A stretch of 14,238 nt of DNA, taken from the NCBI GenBank assembly GCA_021821425.1, contig JAKACL010000041.1, positions 1-14,238 of the forward strand. The letters are read 5' to 3'. A program made the position numbers and the translations under genes. Position 1 is the first letter of the stretch. Every line of letters begins with the position of its first letter. The notes beneath the pieces were generated by a model. It made no database searches. It was not told the origin of the DNA and saw only the letters and a list, made by a program, of their open reading frames with translations. The stretch is from Pseudomonadota bacterium (GTDB taxonomy: Bacteria > Pseudomonadota > Gammaproteobacteria > Burkholderiales > Thiobacillaceae). Below, piece after piece: positions 1 to 6,896 of this stretch.

Positions 1-74
1 GCGTGAACGCCACGGTGTGGACCTGCGATTTTTCCTACGACTACGTGAAGATCAATGCCGAATACCGCACTTGA
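1..74 (+). CDS. argJ: ArgJ C-terminus (partial): glutamate N-acetyltransferase / amino-acid acetyltransferase
   Basis: Only the last 23 codons are inside the window, read from base 3 to the TGA at 72-74. The peptide ends VWTCDFSYDYVKINAEYRT, and the CDFSYDYVKINAxYRT tail is the characteristic C-terminus of bacterial ArgJ. ArgJ moves the acetyl group from N-acetylornithine to glutamate in the cyclic arginine pathway, and in some species also makes N-acetylglutamate from acetyl-CoA. It acts in the cytoplasm. The stop lies 20 bases inside the following ATPase gene, so the two genes are probably cotranscribed. The active-site threonine and the rest of the protein lie upstream of the window. The identification rests on the short but very conserved tail. 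Confidence 0.88.
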   Translation, partial: VNATVWTCDFSYDYVKINAEYRT

Positions 75-894
75 AATCTTGCTGGAACGCCTGATCGACA
101 GGCTTGATGCGCGCGACGCCGCGATTCCCGCGCCCGACTGGAAGCGTGTGCGCGCCGCGCGCTGGTCGGCGCAGGCGGGGGGCCTGAAACCCATCCTGCA
201 TCCGCAGCGGGTGGCGATCAGGGACCTGTTGGCGATCGACGAACAGAAGCAACGGGTCGACGCCAACACGCGCCAGTTCGTCGAGGGGCGCCCAGCGAAC
301 AACGTGCTGCTGACCGGCGCGCGCGGCGGCGGCAAATCCTCGCTGGTGAAAGCGGTGCATGCCAAATACGCTTCGCGCGGCCTACGCCTGATCGAGGTCG
401 ACAAGGCCGGGCTGCCAAGCCTGCCGGATCTGTTCGACCTGCTGGCCGACGCCGACTACCGCTTCATCGTCTTCATCGACGACCTGACGTTCGCCGAGCA
501 CGAGCCGGGCTATGCCAGCCTGAAGGCCGCGCTCGACGGCTCGCTCGCCGGACCCACCGACAACGTGCTGATCTACGCCACCAGCAACCGCCGCCACCTG
601 ATGCCGGAATACATGGCGGAAAACCTGGAAACGAAACACCTGGGCGGCGAGGTGCATCCGGGCGAGGCGACCGAGGAAAAGATTTCGCTGTCCGACCGCT
701 TCGGGCTGTGGGTATCGTTCCACGTCATGGACCAGGACACCTACCTCGACATCGCGCGCCATTGGGCGGCTGCACTAGGCGCGCCTGCGGATGGCCGCTT
801 CGAACGCGCCGCGCTGCAATGGTCGCTCGGCCGCGGCGCGCGCAACGGACGGGTGGCGTGGCAGTTCGCACGCGACTGGGCAGGGCGCCAATGA
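55..894 (+). CDS. DUF815 family AAA+-type P-loop ATPase
   Basis: This 279-residue cytosolic protein belongs to the DUF815 family of predicted AAA+ ATPases, whose cellular role is not established. The P-loop GARGGGKS is at residues 88-95. A Walker B strand, FIVFIDDL, is at 137-144, and a sensor-1-like strand ending in YATSN is at about 174-178. SLSDRFGLWV (211-220) holds a likely arginine finger at R215. No membrane segment or signal peptide is visible. The ATG at 55 overlaps the argJ end by 20 bases in another frame. The last bases overlap the mutT start as ATGA, so translation of the pair is probably coupled. The argJ-DUF815-mutT order is common in betaproteobacteria. Coupling to a MutT enzyme could suggest a housekeeping or repair role, but that is only context. 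Confidence 0.9.
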   Translation: MPNTALEILLERLIDRLDARDAAIPAPDWKRVRAARWSAQAGGLKPILHPQRVAIRDLLAIDEQKQRVDANTRQFVEGRPANNVLLTGARGGGKSSLVKAVHAKYASRGLRLIEVDKAGLPSLPDLFDLLADADYRFIVFIDDLTFAEHEPGYASLKAALDGSLAGPTDNVLIYATSNRRHLMPEYMAENLETKHLGGEVHPGEATEEKISLSDRFGLWVSFHVMDQDTYLDIARHWAAALGAPADGRFERAALQWSLGRGARNGRVAWQFARDWAGRQ

Positions 895-1832
895 ATCGGG
901 CTACAACGACCGAGGTGGTCGCGGCAGTGCTGACCCAGCCCGACGGCCGCGTGCTGCTCGCGCAGCGCCCGCCGGGCAAGGTCTATGCGGGCTACTGGGA
1001 ATTTCCCGGCGGCAAGGTGGAGCCGGACGAAGCACTGGAGGCCGCACTCGCCCGCGAGCTGCACGAAGAACTCGGCATCGTGATCAGCCGCCCCTGCCGC
1101 TGGATCACACGGGTGTTCGACTACCCACACGCAACGGTGCGGCTGAACTTCTTCCGCGTCTTCGAGTGGCAGGGCGAACCGCACCCGCACGAGGGGCAGG
1201 TCTTTTCCTGGCAGCTGCCCGACGCGGTCGAGGTCACGCCGCTCCTGCCCGCCAATTTCCCGATTCTGAAGGCGCTGTCGCTGCCGCCCGTGCTGGGAAT
1301 TTCGCACGCCGAATCGCTCGGCGTGGACAGCTTCCTCGCGCGGCTGGATGTGGCGCTCGCCAACGGCCTGCGGCTGATCCAGCTGCGCGACAAGACGTTG
1401 CCCGAGGACGTGCGGCTGACGCTGGCACGCGAGACGGTGCGGCGCGCCCATCTGCACGGCGCACGCGTGCTGGTCAACGGCAGCGCGGCGCTGGCGCTGG
1501 CCGCGGGGGCCGACGGTGTCCATCTCGACAGCTCGGCAGCCGCCAGGCTGACCGCGCGCCCGGAGGCCGAATGGGTCGGCGTGTCCTGCCACGACGGCGC
1601 CGAACTGGCGCATGCCGCCGACATCGGTGCCGATTTCGCGCTGCTGTCGCCGGTGCTGCCCACGCTCACGCACCCGGGTGCGGCCACCCTGGGCTGGGAG
1701 ACGTTTTCCGCACTTGTCGCGGCCAGCCCGATCCCGGTCTACGGCCTGGGCGGTCTGGGACGCGACGATGTGGCGCTGGCGCAATCGCACGGCGCGCACG
1801 GGGTGGCGTTGCTGCGCGGAGCGTGGACGTGA
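891..1832 (+). CDS. mutT: Nudix hydrolase MutT fused to a ThiE-like domain
   Basis: This is a 313-residue two-domain protein. Residues 5-130 form a MutT-type Nudix hydrolase with a complete Nudix box at 41-63 (G41, E47, R55-E56, E59-E60, G62), the Mg-binding and catalytic signature. MutT removes 8-oxo-dGTP from the nucleotide pool and so prevents A:T to C:G changes. Residues 134-305 form a TIM-barrel domain like thiamine-phosphate synthase ThiE, with QLRDK (164-168), SCH (232-234) and GLGGL (285-289). Several ThiE ligand positions are changed (see findings), so real ThiE activity is doubtful. The same fusion is widespread in beta- and gammaproteobacteria. I start at the ATG at 891 because it forms ATGA with the stop of the ATPase and begins directly with the Nudix fold. 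The frame is open further upstream, but that part is the shadow of the ATPase gene. Confidence 0.92.
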   Translation: MNRATTTEVVAAVLTQPDGRVLLAQRPPGKVYAGYWEFPGGKVEPDEALEAALARELHEELGIVISRPCRWITRVFDYPHATVRLNFFRVFEWQGEPHPHEGQVFSWQLPDAVEVTPLLPANFPILKALSLPPVLGISHAESLGVDSFLARLDVALANGLRLIQLRDKTLPEDVRLTLARETVRRAHLHGARVLVNGSAALALAAGADGVHLDSSAAARLTARPEAEWVGVSCHDGAELAHAADIGADFALLSPVLPTLTHPGAATLGWETFSALVAASPIPVYGLGGLGRDDVALAQSHGAHGVALLRGAWT

Positions 1833-2242
1833 AATGGGTGGCCGTACCCCTGCTGCTGGCAGCGGCGCTGATCGCGATCGCGCTGGCCGGCTGGTGGCTG
1901 AAACGCCCGGCCGTCGCGGTGGCCGTGCGTTGCGCCGATCCGCTGGCCGGCTGCGCGTTCAGTCACCGCGGCGCGGCCGTGGACGTGCGTTTTCTGTCGC
2001 AGCCGACGCCGCTGGAAGCGTTCGGCCTGCGCGTTTCGGCACCCGGTGTCCGCCGCATCAGCGCGGAATTCCAGATGACGGGGATGGACATGGGCTTCAA
2101 CCGGTACGACCTGCGGCCCGCCGGCGACGGGACGTTCGCCGCGAGCGTAACGCTGCCGGTCTGCATCGGCGGGCGGCACGACTGGACGCTGTTTCTAGAT
2201 GTCGACGGGATCCGCTACGCCCTGCCCTTCAAGTCGCGCTGA
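1829..2242 (+). CDS. Membrane-anchored FixH/YtkA-like hypothetical protein
   Basis: This 137-residue protein starts with GTG, overlapping the MutT stop as GTGA; GGAG at 1818-1821 is a reasonable ribosome binding site. Residues 5-24 are strongly hydrophobic and WWLKR follows, so it has one N-terminal membrane anchor or an uncleaved signal, with the remainder (about 25-137) probably outside the inner membrane. That remainder looks like a small beta-sandwich. It carries FQMTGMDMGFNRYDL at 81-95, which resembles the methionine-containing strand of the FixH/YtkA family, and cysteines at 34, 42 and 112. YtkA/FixH relatives often work with cytochrome oxidase or copper traffic, but no such genes are near here. 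The function is unknown, and family membership is inferred from the motif and predicted fold only. Confidence 0.72.
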   Translation: MKWVAVPLLLAAALIAIALAGWWLKRPAVAVAVRCADPLAGCAFSHRGAAVDVRFLSQPTPLEAFGLRVSAPGVRRISAEFQMTGMDMGFNRYDLRPAGDGTFAASVTLPVCIGGRHDWTLFLDVDGIRYALPFKSR

Positions 2243-2277
2243 AAACGGCCGTACACCAAATCATCACAGACGGCGCA

Positions 2278-2283
2278 TATAAT
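2278..2283 (+). promoter_or_regulatory. Candidate -10 box for phoU
   Basis: A perfect TATAAT lies in the 70-bp gap between the small membrane protein gene and phoU, 30 bases before the phoU ATG. Transcription would start near 2290, leaving a leader of about 23 bases that holds GAGAG (2299-2303) as the ribosome binding site. No good -35 hexamer is found 16-18 bases upstream (the area reads ACCAAAT), and no clear Pho box is seen. It could be an activator-dependent sigma-70 promoter or a chance AT-rich match, though the surrounding DNA is otherwise GC-rich. Confidence 0.5.
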
Positions 2284-2312
2284 CGGACGATATTTCTTGA
2301 GAGATCACCGCC

Positions 2313-3014
2313 ATGCCGACAGAACATACCTATAAGCAGTTCGACGCCGAACTGGAAGCCGTGCGCGCCAGCGTGCTGAAAATGGGTGGTCTGGTCGAGG
2401 AGCAGATCACCAATGCGATCGAAGCCCTGATCTCGGGCAACATGGACCTGGCCGAGCGCGTGGACACCAACGACCACCACGTCAATGCGCTGGAAGTGGC
2501 GATCGACGAAGACTGCACCCACATCATCGCGCGCCGGCAACCGACCGCATCCGACCTGCGGATGGTGATGATGGTGGTGAAGACCATCACCGACCTCGAG
2601 CGCATCGGCGACGAGGCCGCCAAGATCGCGCGCATGGCGAAGCTGATCCACCAGGCCGAGCGCATCAGTCTGCCGCGCTTCTCCGAAGTGAAATACATGG
2701 CCGACCTGGTGCTCGACATGCTGCGAAAGGCGCTCGACGGCTTTGCCCGACTGGACGCCACCAAGGCGGTCGAAATCGCGCGCCAGGACCAGTCGGTGGA
2801 CGAGGAATTCCGCCTCAACCTGCGCCACCTGATCACCTTCATGATGGAAGACCCGCGCACGATTTCGGTCTTCATCGACATCCTGTTCGTCACCAAGGCG
2901 ATCGAGCGGATGGGCGACCACGCCAAGAACATGTCGGAATACGTGGTCTACATGGTCAAGGGCAAGGACGTGCGCCACACCTCGCTGGAAGAAATCGAAA
3001 AAGAAGTGATGTGA
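2313..3014 (+). CDS. phoU: PhoU, phosphate signalling regulator
   Basis: PhoU is a cytosolic helical-bundle protein that links the PstSCAB phosphate transporter to the PhoR-PhoB two-component system and represses the Pho regulon when phosphate is sufficient. This protein has 233 residues, the usual length, and two PhoU repeats. Each repeat carries the metal-binding E/DxxxD motif: DLERIGDEAAKIA at 94-106 and AIERMGDHAKNMSEY at 196-210. IARRQPTASDLR at 72-83 is also typical. The ATG at 2313 has GAGAG nine bases upstream and a perfect -10 box before it. No pst or phoBR gene is in the window, so the gene stands apart from its usual partners, or they lie elsewhere. A strong hairpin follows the stop codon. 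Confidence 0.95.
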   Translation: MPTEHTYKQFDAELEAVRASVLKMGGLVEEQITNAIEALISGNMDLAERVDTNDHHVNALEVAIDEDCTHIIARRQPTASDLRMVMMVVKTITDLERIGDEAAKIARMAKLIHQAERISLPRFSEVKYMADLVLDMLRKALDGFARLDATKAVEIARQDQSVDEEFRLNLRHLITFMMEDPRTISVFIDILFVTKAIERMGDHAKNMSEYVVYMVKGKDVRHTSLEEIEKEVM

Positions 3015-3032
3015 TCGTCCAGCACGGCAAAT

Positions 3033-3062
3033 GAAAACGGGCTCCTGCGGGAGCCCGTTTTC
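3033..3062. terminator. Bidirectional rho-independent terminator between convergent operons
   Basis: A 13-bp perfect stem (arms 3033-3045 and 3050-3062) with a TGCG loop sits 18 bases after the phoU stop. The left arm begins GAAAACGGG and the right arm ends CCCGTTTTC, so each strand has a T run at the 3' side of the stem. The T run is four long, then C, on both strands. The element therefore fits a terminator for phoU on the plus strand and for the long minus-strand operon ending with yggX at 3142. Confidence 0.88.
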
Positions 3063-3141
3063 TTGGTGCCGATGCCGGATTTACCCCCAAGGGGTCCGCC
3101 GTGGCTATAAAGCCGCTGATGCGTCAACAACCACGCACGTC
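3063..3141. other. Convergent intergenic remainder
   Basis: Between the terminator and the yggX stop there is no gene. Two very short inverted repeats are seen: CCC/GGG around CAAG near 3086-3097, and GGCT/AGCC around ATAA near 3103-3114. They are too short to be called terminators, although they might form minor structures at the 3' end of the yggX transcript. Confidence 0.35.
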
Positions 3142-3417
3142 TTACTTGGCGGGCGGAACGTAGCCCGCTGCGGCGTCGACATTGCCGCCGCCGAAGAAAT
3201 AGCGTTCCATCTGTTCCATCAGATAGCTGCGTGCCTGCGGATCGGCCAGGTTGAGGCGGTTTTCGTTGATCAGCATGGTCTGGTGGCGTTGCCAGCCGCC
3301 CCAGGCCTCCTTCGACACATTCTCGAAAATCTTCTTGTCCAGTTCGGTCGGCACCGGCTGGAAGGCCAGGCCTTCGGCTTCGCGCCCGAGCTTCACACAA
3401 TTCACCATCCGCGTCAT
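3142..3417 (-). CDS. yggX: YggX-type Fe(2+)-trafficking / oxidative damage protection protein
   Basis: This is a 91-residue cytosolic protein of the YggX family, the usual size. Family members are linked to protection of iron-sulfur proteins from oxidative damage and to handling of ferrous iron. The signature is clear: [17 protein letters not shown] at the start with the conserved Cys7, then [20 protein letters not shown] (35-54). The C-terminus is slightly extended with a GGG stretch (76-78) before GYVPP. I start at the ATG at 3417, not the TTG five codons earlier, because AGGGAG (3423-3428) lies just upstream of this ATG as a ribosome binding site and because the family begins at this methionine. 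It is the last gene of the minus-strand series, 18 bases after the TPR gene, and faces the shared terminator. Confidence 0.93.
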   Translation of the reverse strand: MTRMVNCVKLGREAEGLAFQPVPTELDKKIFENVSKEAWGGWQRHQTMLINENRLNLADPQARSYLMEQMERYFFGGGNVDAAAGYVPPAK

Positions 3418-3435
3418 TTGCTGCTCCCTCAAAAA

Positions 3436-3771
3436 TCAATCGCCCGATTCTAACCCAAGCTGTTTCATGATGCGGCGGGCAAATACCCCCATTTCCTTTG
3501 CAGCCTGCTTGTCGCCGCGCGCCTCGGCCACGGCGATGCCCTGCCGGTAGGCGGCCAGCGCGTCCTGCCAGGATTCGGCATCGGTCAAGGCCTTGCCGAG
3601 CAGTTTCCAGGCGGCGGAATACTTGGGATCGTGCTCGACCGCGCGGCGCAGGTGTGCGGCGGCTCGTGCCGCATCGCCTGCTTTCAGGTATTCGTTGCCG
3701 AGCGAAAAACGCAGCAGTGCATTATCGCGGCCGGCGGCGAGCATGGCTTCGAAATCGGCGATCGACGGCAT
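3436..3771 (-). CDS. Small TPR-repeat protein
   Basis: This is a 111-residue, probably cytosolic protein made almost wholly of tetratricopeptide repeats: about residues 17-50 (LLRFSLGNEYLKAGDAARAAAHLRRAV) and 51-84 (YSAAWKLLGKALTDAESWQDALAAYRQGI), followed by a helical tail ending in ARRIMKQLGLESGD. TPR units mediate protein-protein contact, so the partner and role cannot be read from the sequence. No signal peptide is seen. The ATG at 3771 has GGGA just upstream and lies 11 bases after the stop of the second trkH; yggX follows after 18 bases. Cotranscription with trkH and yggX is likely, but no functional link follows from that. The same frame is open well upstream, but that part is a shadow of trkH. 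Confidence 0.85.
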   Translation of the reverse strand: MPSIADFEAMLAAGRDNALLRFSLGNEYLKAGDAARAAAHLRRAVEHDPKYSAAWKLLGKALTDAESWQDALAAYRQGIAVAEARGDKQAAKEMGVFARRIMKQLGLESGD

Positions 3772-3782
3772 CGGATTTCCCT

Positions 3783-5240
3783 TTATTTTCTCCAGAACAC
3801 CGGGGTCAGCACAACCAGGAGGGTAAAGAACTCCAGCCGCCCGAGCAGCATGGCAAAGCTGCAGACCCAGGTCTGGAAGTCGTTCAGGATGGCGTAGGTG
3901 CTGGCGGGGCCGACCTGGCCGAGGCCAGGGCCGGTGTTGTTGACCATCGCGACCACGGCAGTGAAGGCGGTGAAGATGTCCAGCCCCGACGCCGACAGCA
4001 CGAACGACAGCACCACGATCGAGGCGACATAGATGAACAGGAAGGCCAGCACCGCGTAGGTGATCTTGTTGGGCACCGGCTGCTTGCCGAGCTTGGTGTG
4101 CACCGTTGCGCTGGGATGCACCAGCTTGATCATCTCGCGATAGACCTGCTTGTAGAGCAGGATCGCGCGCAGCATCTTGATGCCGCCGCCGGTGGAACCG
4201 GAGCCGGCGATGAAACTCGACAGGAACAGCATCCACAACGGCGCGAAATAGGGCCACACGTTGAAGTCGGTGGTGGAGAACCCGAGCGTGGTGGCGATGG
4301 AAATGGTATTGAAAGCCGCATAGCGCAGCGCCTCGGGAAAATCCAGATAAAAGCCCTTGTACAGCAGGTAGAAGGTCAGCCCGAGGATGCTGGCGCTCAA
4401 CACGAAAAAAACCCAGCGAATTTCCGTGTCGAAACGGTAGGCCGACAGGTTCTTCATCCGCAGCGCCATGAAGTGCGTGGAAAAGCTGATCGCGGCAATC
4501 AGCGCAAACACCATGACGATGAGCTCGAGCACCACGGAATCGAAATAGCCCATGCTGGCGTCGTGCGAAGACATGCCACCGAGGCTCATCACGCTGAAGG
4601 CATGCACCAGCGCGTCCACCCAGCTCATGCCGCCGAACCACAGCGCCAGAATGCAGAACACGGTAATGATCGCGTACACCAGCCACAGCCCCTTGGCGGT
4701 TTCCGCCATGCGCGGGGTGAGCTTGCTGTCCTTCATCGGCGTCGGCGTCTCGGCCCTGAATAGCTGGCGGCCGCCGACTCCCAGCATCGGCAGCACCGCG
4801 ACGACCAGCACGATCACGCCCATGCCTCCGATCCAGTGCATTTCGGTACGCCACACATTGATCGACGGGGGCAGGGCATCCAGACCCGACAGCACCGTCG
4901 CGCCGGTGGCGGTCAGGCCCGAGACCGCCTCGAAATAGGCATCGGTATAGCTCAGGTCGGGCATGTAGGCCAGCAGCGGGATGGCGGAGTAGAGCGGCAG
5001 GATCGTCCAGATCATCACCACCAGCAGAAAGCCATCGCGCGTTTGCAGTTCGCGCTTGCCGCGGCGGGAAAAAATCCACAGCACCAGTCCGGACAGGAAG
5101 GTGAGGACGATCGCCCAGTCGTACGCCTGGTGCGCGCCGTCCGCCAGAACGAGCGAGACCGCCAGCGGCAGCAGGAAGGCTGCCGAAAACAGCATCAGCA
5201 CTTTCGACAGGATGTGAACGACGGGCAGTATTTGCGACAT
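3783..5240 (-). CDS. trkH: TrkH family potassium uptake channel subunit, second (downstream) copy
   Basis: This is a 485-residue polytopic inner-membrane protein, the normal TrkH length. TrkH carries K+ into the cell and is gated by cytosolic TrkA. All four pore-loop filters are present: SGLTATGAT (107-115), SLGGMSS (219-225), ATTLGFST (316-323) and NNTGPG (434-439). The intramembrane-loop signature GSTGGGIK is at 348-355. The third loop, with T-T-x-G-F, is of the usual kind. It is a clear paralogue of the trkH just upstream, with long shared stretches such as LGVGGRQL and LNDFQTWVC. I start at the ATG at 5240 because MSQILPVVHILSKVLMLFSAAFLL opens the first membrane helix. The frame remains open to 5411, but that part crosses the other trkH. 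No good ribosome binding site is visible. An 89-bp gap with a perfect palindrome precedes it. Confidence 0.94.
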   Translation of the reverse strand: MSQILPVVHILSKVLMLFSAAFLLPLAVSLVLADGAHQAYDWAIVLTFLSGLVLWIFSRRGKRELQTRDGFLLVVMIWTILPLYSAIPLLAYMPDLSYTDAYFEAVSGLTATGATVLSGLDALPPSINVWRTEMHWIGGMGVIVLVVAVLPMLGVGGRQLFRAETPTPMKDSKLTPRMAETAKGLWLVYAIITVFCILALWFGGMSWVDALVHAFSVMSLGGMSSHDASMGYFDSVVLELIVMVFALIAAISFSTHFMALRMKNLSAYRFDTEIRWVFFVLSASILGLTFYLLYKGFYLDFPEALRYAAFNTISIATTLGFSTTDFNVWPYFAPLWMLFLSSFIAGSGSTGGGIKMLRAILLYKQVYREMIKLVHPSATVHTKLGKQPVPNKITYAVLAFLFIYVASIVVLSFVLSASGLDIFTAFTAVVAMVNNTGPGLGQVGPASTYAILNDFQTWVCSFAMLLGRLEFFTLLVVLTPVFWRK

Positions 5241-5261
5241 ATGCCGTTTGGGGTGGCGTTT

Positions 5262-5291
5262 CCCATCCCCGCCGCATGCGGCGGGGATGGG
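5262..5291. repeat. Perfect 30-bp palindrome in the gap between the trkH genes
   Basis: The left arm is CCCATCCCCGCCGCA and the right arm is its exact reverse complement, meeting at the centre of a GCATGC core. In RNA this would be a very GC-rich hairpin. It starts 21 bases upstream of the start of the second trkH. No T run follows on either strand, so it does not look like a normal terminator. It may be an RNA structure that tunes expression of the downstream trkH, a REP-like dispersed repeat, or a protein-binding site; the sequence alone does not decide. Confidence 0.85.
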
Positions 5292-5329
5292 GTGGGCTTC
5301 GATTAAGGCGATGTTACCAGCGCCGGCGC

Positions 5330-6841
5330 CTAGCCGCGCCAGAAGGCGCGGGTGAACAGCACGAATACGGTGAACAGTTCGAGCCGCCCGAGCAGCATGG
5401 TGACGCTGCATACCCAGGTCTGAAAATCGTTCAGCACTGAAAAATTGCTCGCCGGCCCAACTTCGCCGAGCCCGGGGCCGGCGTTGTTAATGCAGGCGAT
5501 GACCGCGGAAAACGCGCTGACGAAATCGAGCCCGCTGGCCAGCAACACCAGCGTCATGGTCACGATGGTGGCGATATACATCATGACGAAGGCCTGGATT
5601 GCAAACACGATCTGGTTCGGCACGGCGTGGCCGCCGATCTTGACCGGCAGGCGCGCCGCAGGATGCAGCTGGTGCTCAAGCTCGCGCACGCCCTGGCGGA
5701 ACATCAGCACCGCGCGAATCATCTTCAGGCCGCCGCCGGTCGAGCCCGCACTCGCTGTGATGCAGGACAGGAACAGCATCCACATCGGCGCGAACATCGG
5801 CCAGGTATTGAAATCGGTGCTGACGAAGCCGCAGTCGGTGGCAAGCGAAACCAGATTGAAACTGACATGGCGCAACGCCGTCAGGAACTCCGGATAGACG
5901 CCGGCCTGCCATACATAGAGGCTGATGCCGAGGCAGCTGGCGATCACTACGCCCAGTACGCCACGCACCTCGGGATCGTGCCGGTACGCCGCCAGACTCT
6001 TCTGGCGGAAGGCGAGTAAATGGGTGACGAAGTTGAGCGCGGCCAGCAGCATGAAAACGATCAGCACGGCTTCGATCAACGGCGAGTCGAAATAGCCGAC
6101 GCTGGCGTCGTGCGTCGAGAAGCCGCCCAGGCTCAGTGCGGCGAAGGCGTGGCAGACGGCGTCGAACCAGCTCATGCCGGCCCACTTGAGCGCCAGCGCG
6201 CACGCCACGGTCAGCGCGGCATACGTCGCCCACAGCAGCTTGGCCGTGTCGGCGATGCGCGGGGTGAGCTTGGTGTCCTTGATCGGTCCCGGCAATTCGG
6301 CTTTCAGCAGCTGGCGCCCACCGACGCCCAACAACGGCAAAATCGCCACCGCCAGCACGATGATGCCCATGCCGCCCAGCCAGTTGAGCAGGTGGCGCCA
6401 CAGGTTGAGCGAAGGCGGCAGGGTGTCGAGCCCGCTCATCACGGTGGCGCCGGTGGTGGTGAGTCCCGACATGGTCTCGAAATAGGCGTCGGTGAAACCC
6501 ATCGCCGGCGTATGGATCAGGAAGGGCAGGGTGGCGAAGGCCGGCAGGCCCGTCCACACCAGCATCACCAGCAGGAAACCATCGCGCACCTTGAGCTCGC
6601 GGCGCCAGCGCCGCGCGCCCAGCCACAGCGCAAAGCCGGCAACGAGCGTCACGGCAAAGGATTCGTCGAACGCGAACTGGGCGCTATCGTGCCCGACCAG
6701 GGCCGTGACAAGCGGCACCAGCATGGTGAAGGAAAAAATCAGGATCACCAGCCCGAACACATGCAGAACCGGTGCAAAGCGGGAGATCGGCCGGCGTATC
6801 CGGCTTGAACTCACTCGCAGGCGAGACGCGGGCTCATTCAT
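5330..6841 (-). CDS. trkH: TrkH family potassium uptake channel subunit, first (upstream) copy
   Basis: This is a 503-residue polytopic inner-membrane potassium channel subunit. The four pore loops are SGLTTTGAT (125-133), SLGGFST (237-243), ATDCGFVST (334-342) and NNAGPG (452-457), with GSTGGGLK at 366-373. The third loop is unusual: it has Asp-Cys before the filter glycine, where relatives, including the neighbouring copy, have Thr-Leu or similar. The N-terminus is about 18 residues longer than in the other copy and basic (RLRVSSSRIRRPISR). The ATG at 6841 is chosen as the first ATG before the first membrane helix; a GTG at codon 10 is possible, and neither has a clear ribosome binding site. 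trkA ends 55 bases upstream, the expected trkA-trkH order. Which copy pairs with TrkA, or whether both do, cannot be told from the sequence. Confidence 0.94.
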   Translation of the reverse strand: MNEPASRLRVSSSRIRRPISRFAPVLHVFGLVILIFSFTMLVPLVTALVGHDSAQFAFDESFAVTLVAGFALWLGARRWRRELKVRDGFLLVMLVWTGLPAFATLPFLIHTPAMGFTDAYFETMSGLTTTGATVMSGLDTLPPSLNLWRHLLNWLGGMGIIVLAVAILPLLGVGGRQLLKAELPGPIKDTKLTPRIADTAKLLWATYAALTVACALALKWAGMSWFDAVCHAFAALSLGGFSTHDASVGYFDSPLIEAVLIVFMLLAALNFVTHLLAFRQKSLAAYRHDPEVRGVLGVVIASCLGISLYVWQAGVYPEFLTALRHVSFNLVSLATDCGFVSTDFNTWPMFAPMWMLFLSCITASAGSTGGGLKMIRAVLMFRQGVRELEHQLHPAARLPVKIGGHAVPNQIVFAIQAFVMMYIATIVTMTLVLLASGLDFVSAFSAVIACINNAGPGLGEVGPASNFSVLNDFQTWVCSVTMLLGRLELFTVFVLFTRAFWRG

Positions 6842-6896
6842 TTTGCGTCGTGGGGCACGATCCGGCAATCGGGCGTACGTGAGTCTGCAGGCCGGA

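Noticed and set aside
741..1799. A 352-codon open frame on the minus strand
   Set aside because: It lies opposite the MutT-ThiE fusion, has no recognisable motif and no room for its own control signals.
3086..3114. Two tiny inverted repeats after the shared terminator
   Set aside because: Stems of three to four base pairs without a T run are too weak to call.
3772..5277. Upstream extension of the TPR protein reading frame to 613 codons
   Set aside because: The upstream part overlaps trkH in another frame and is low-complexity; the TPR gene has its own ATG and ribosome binding site at 3771.
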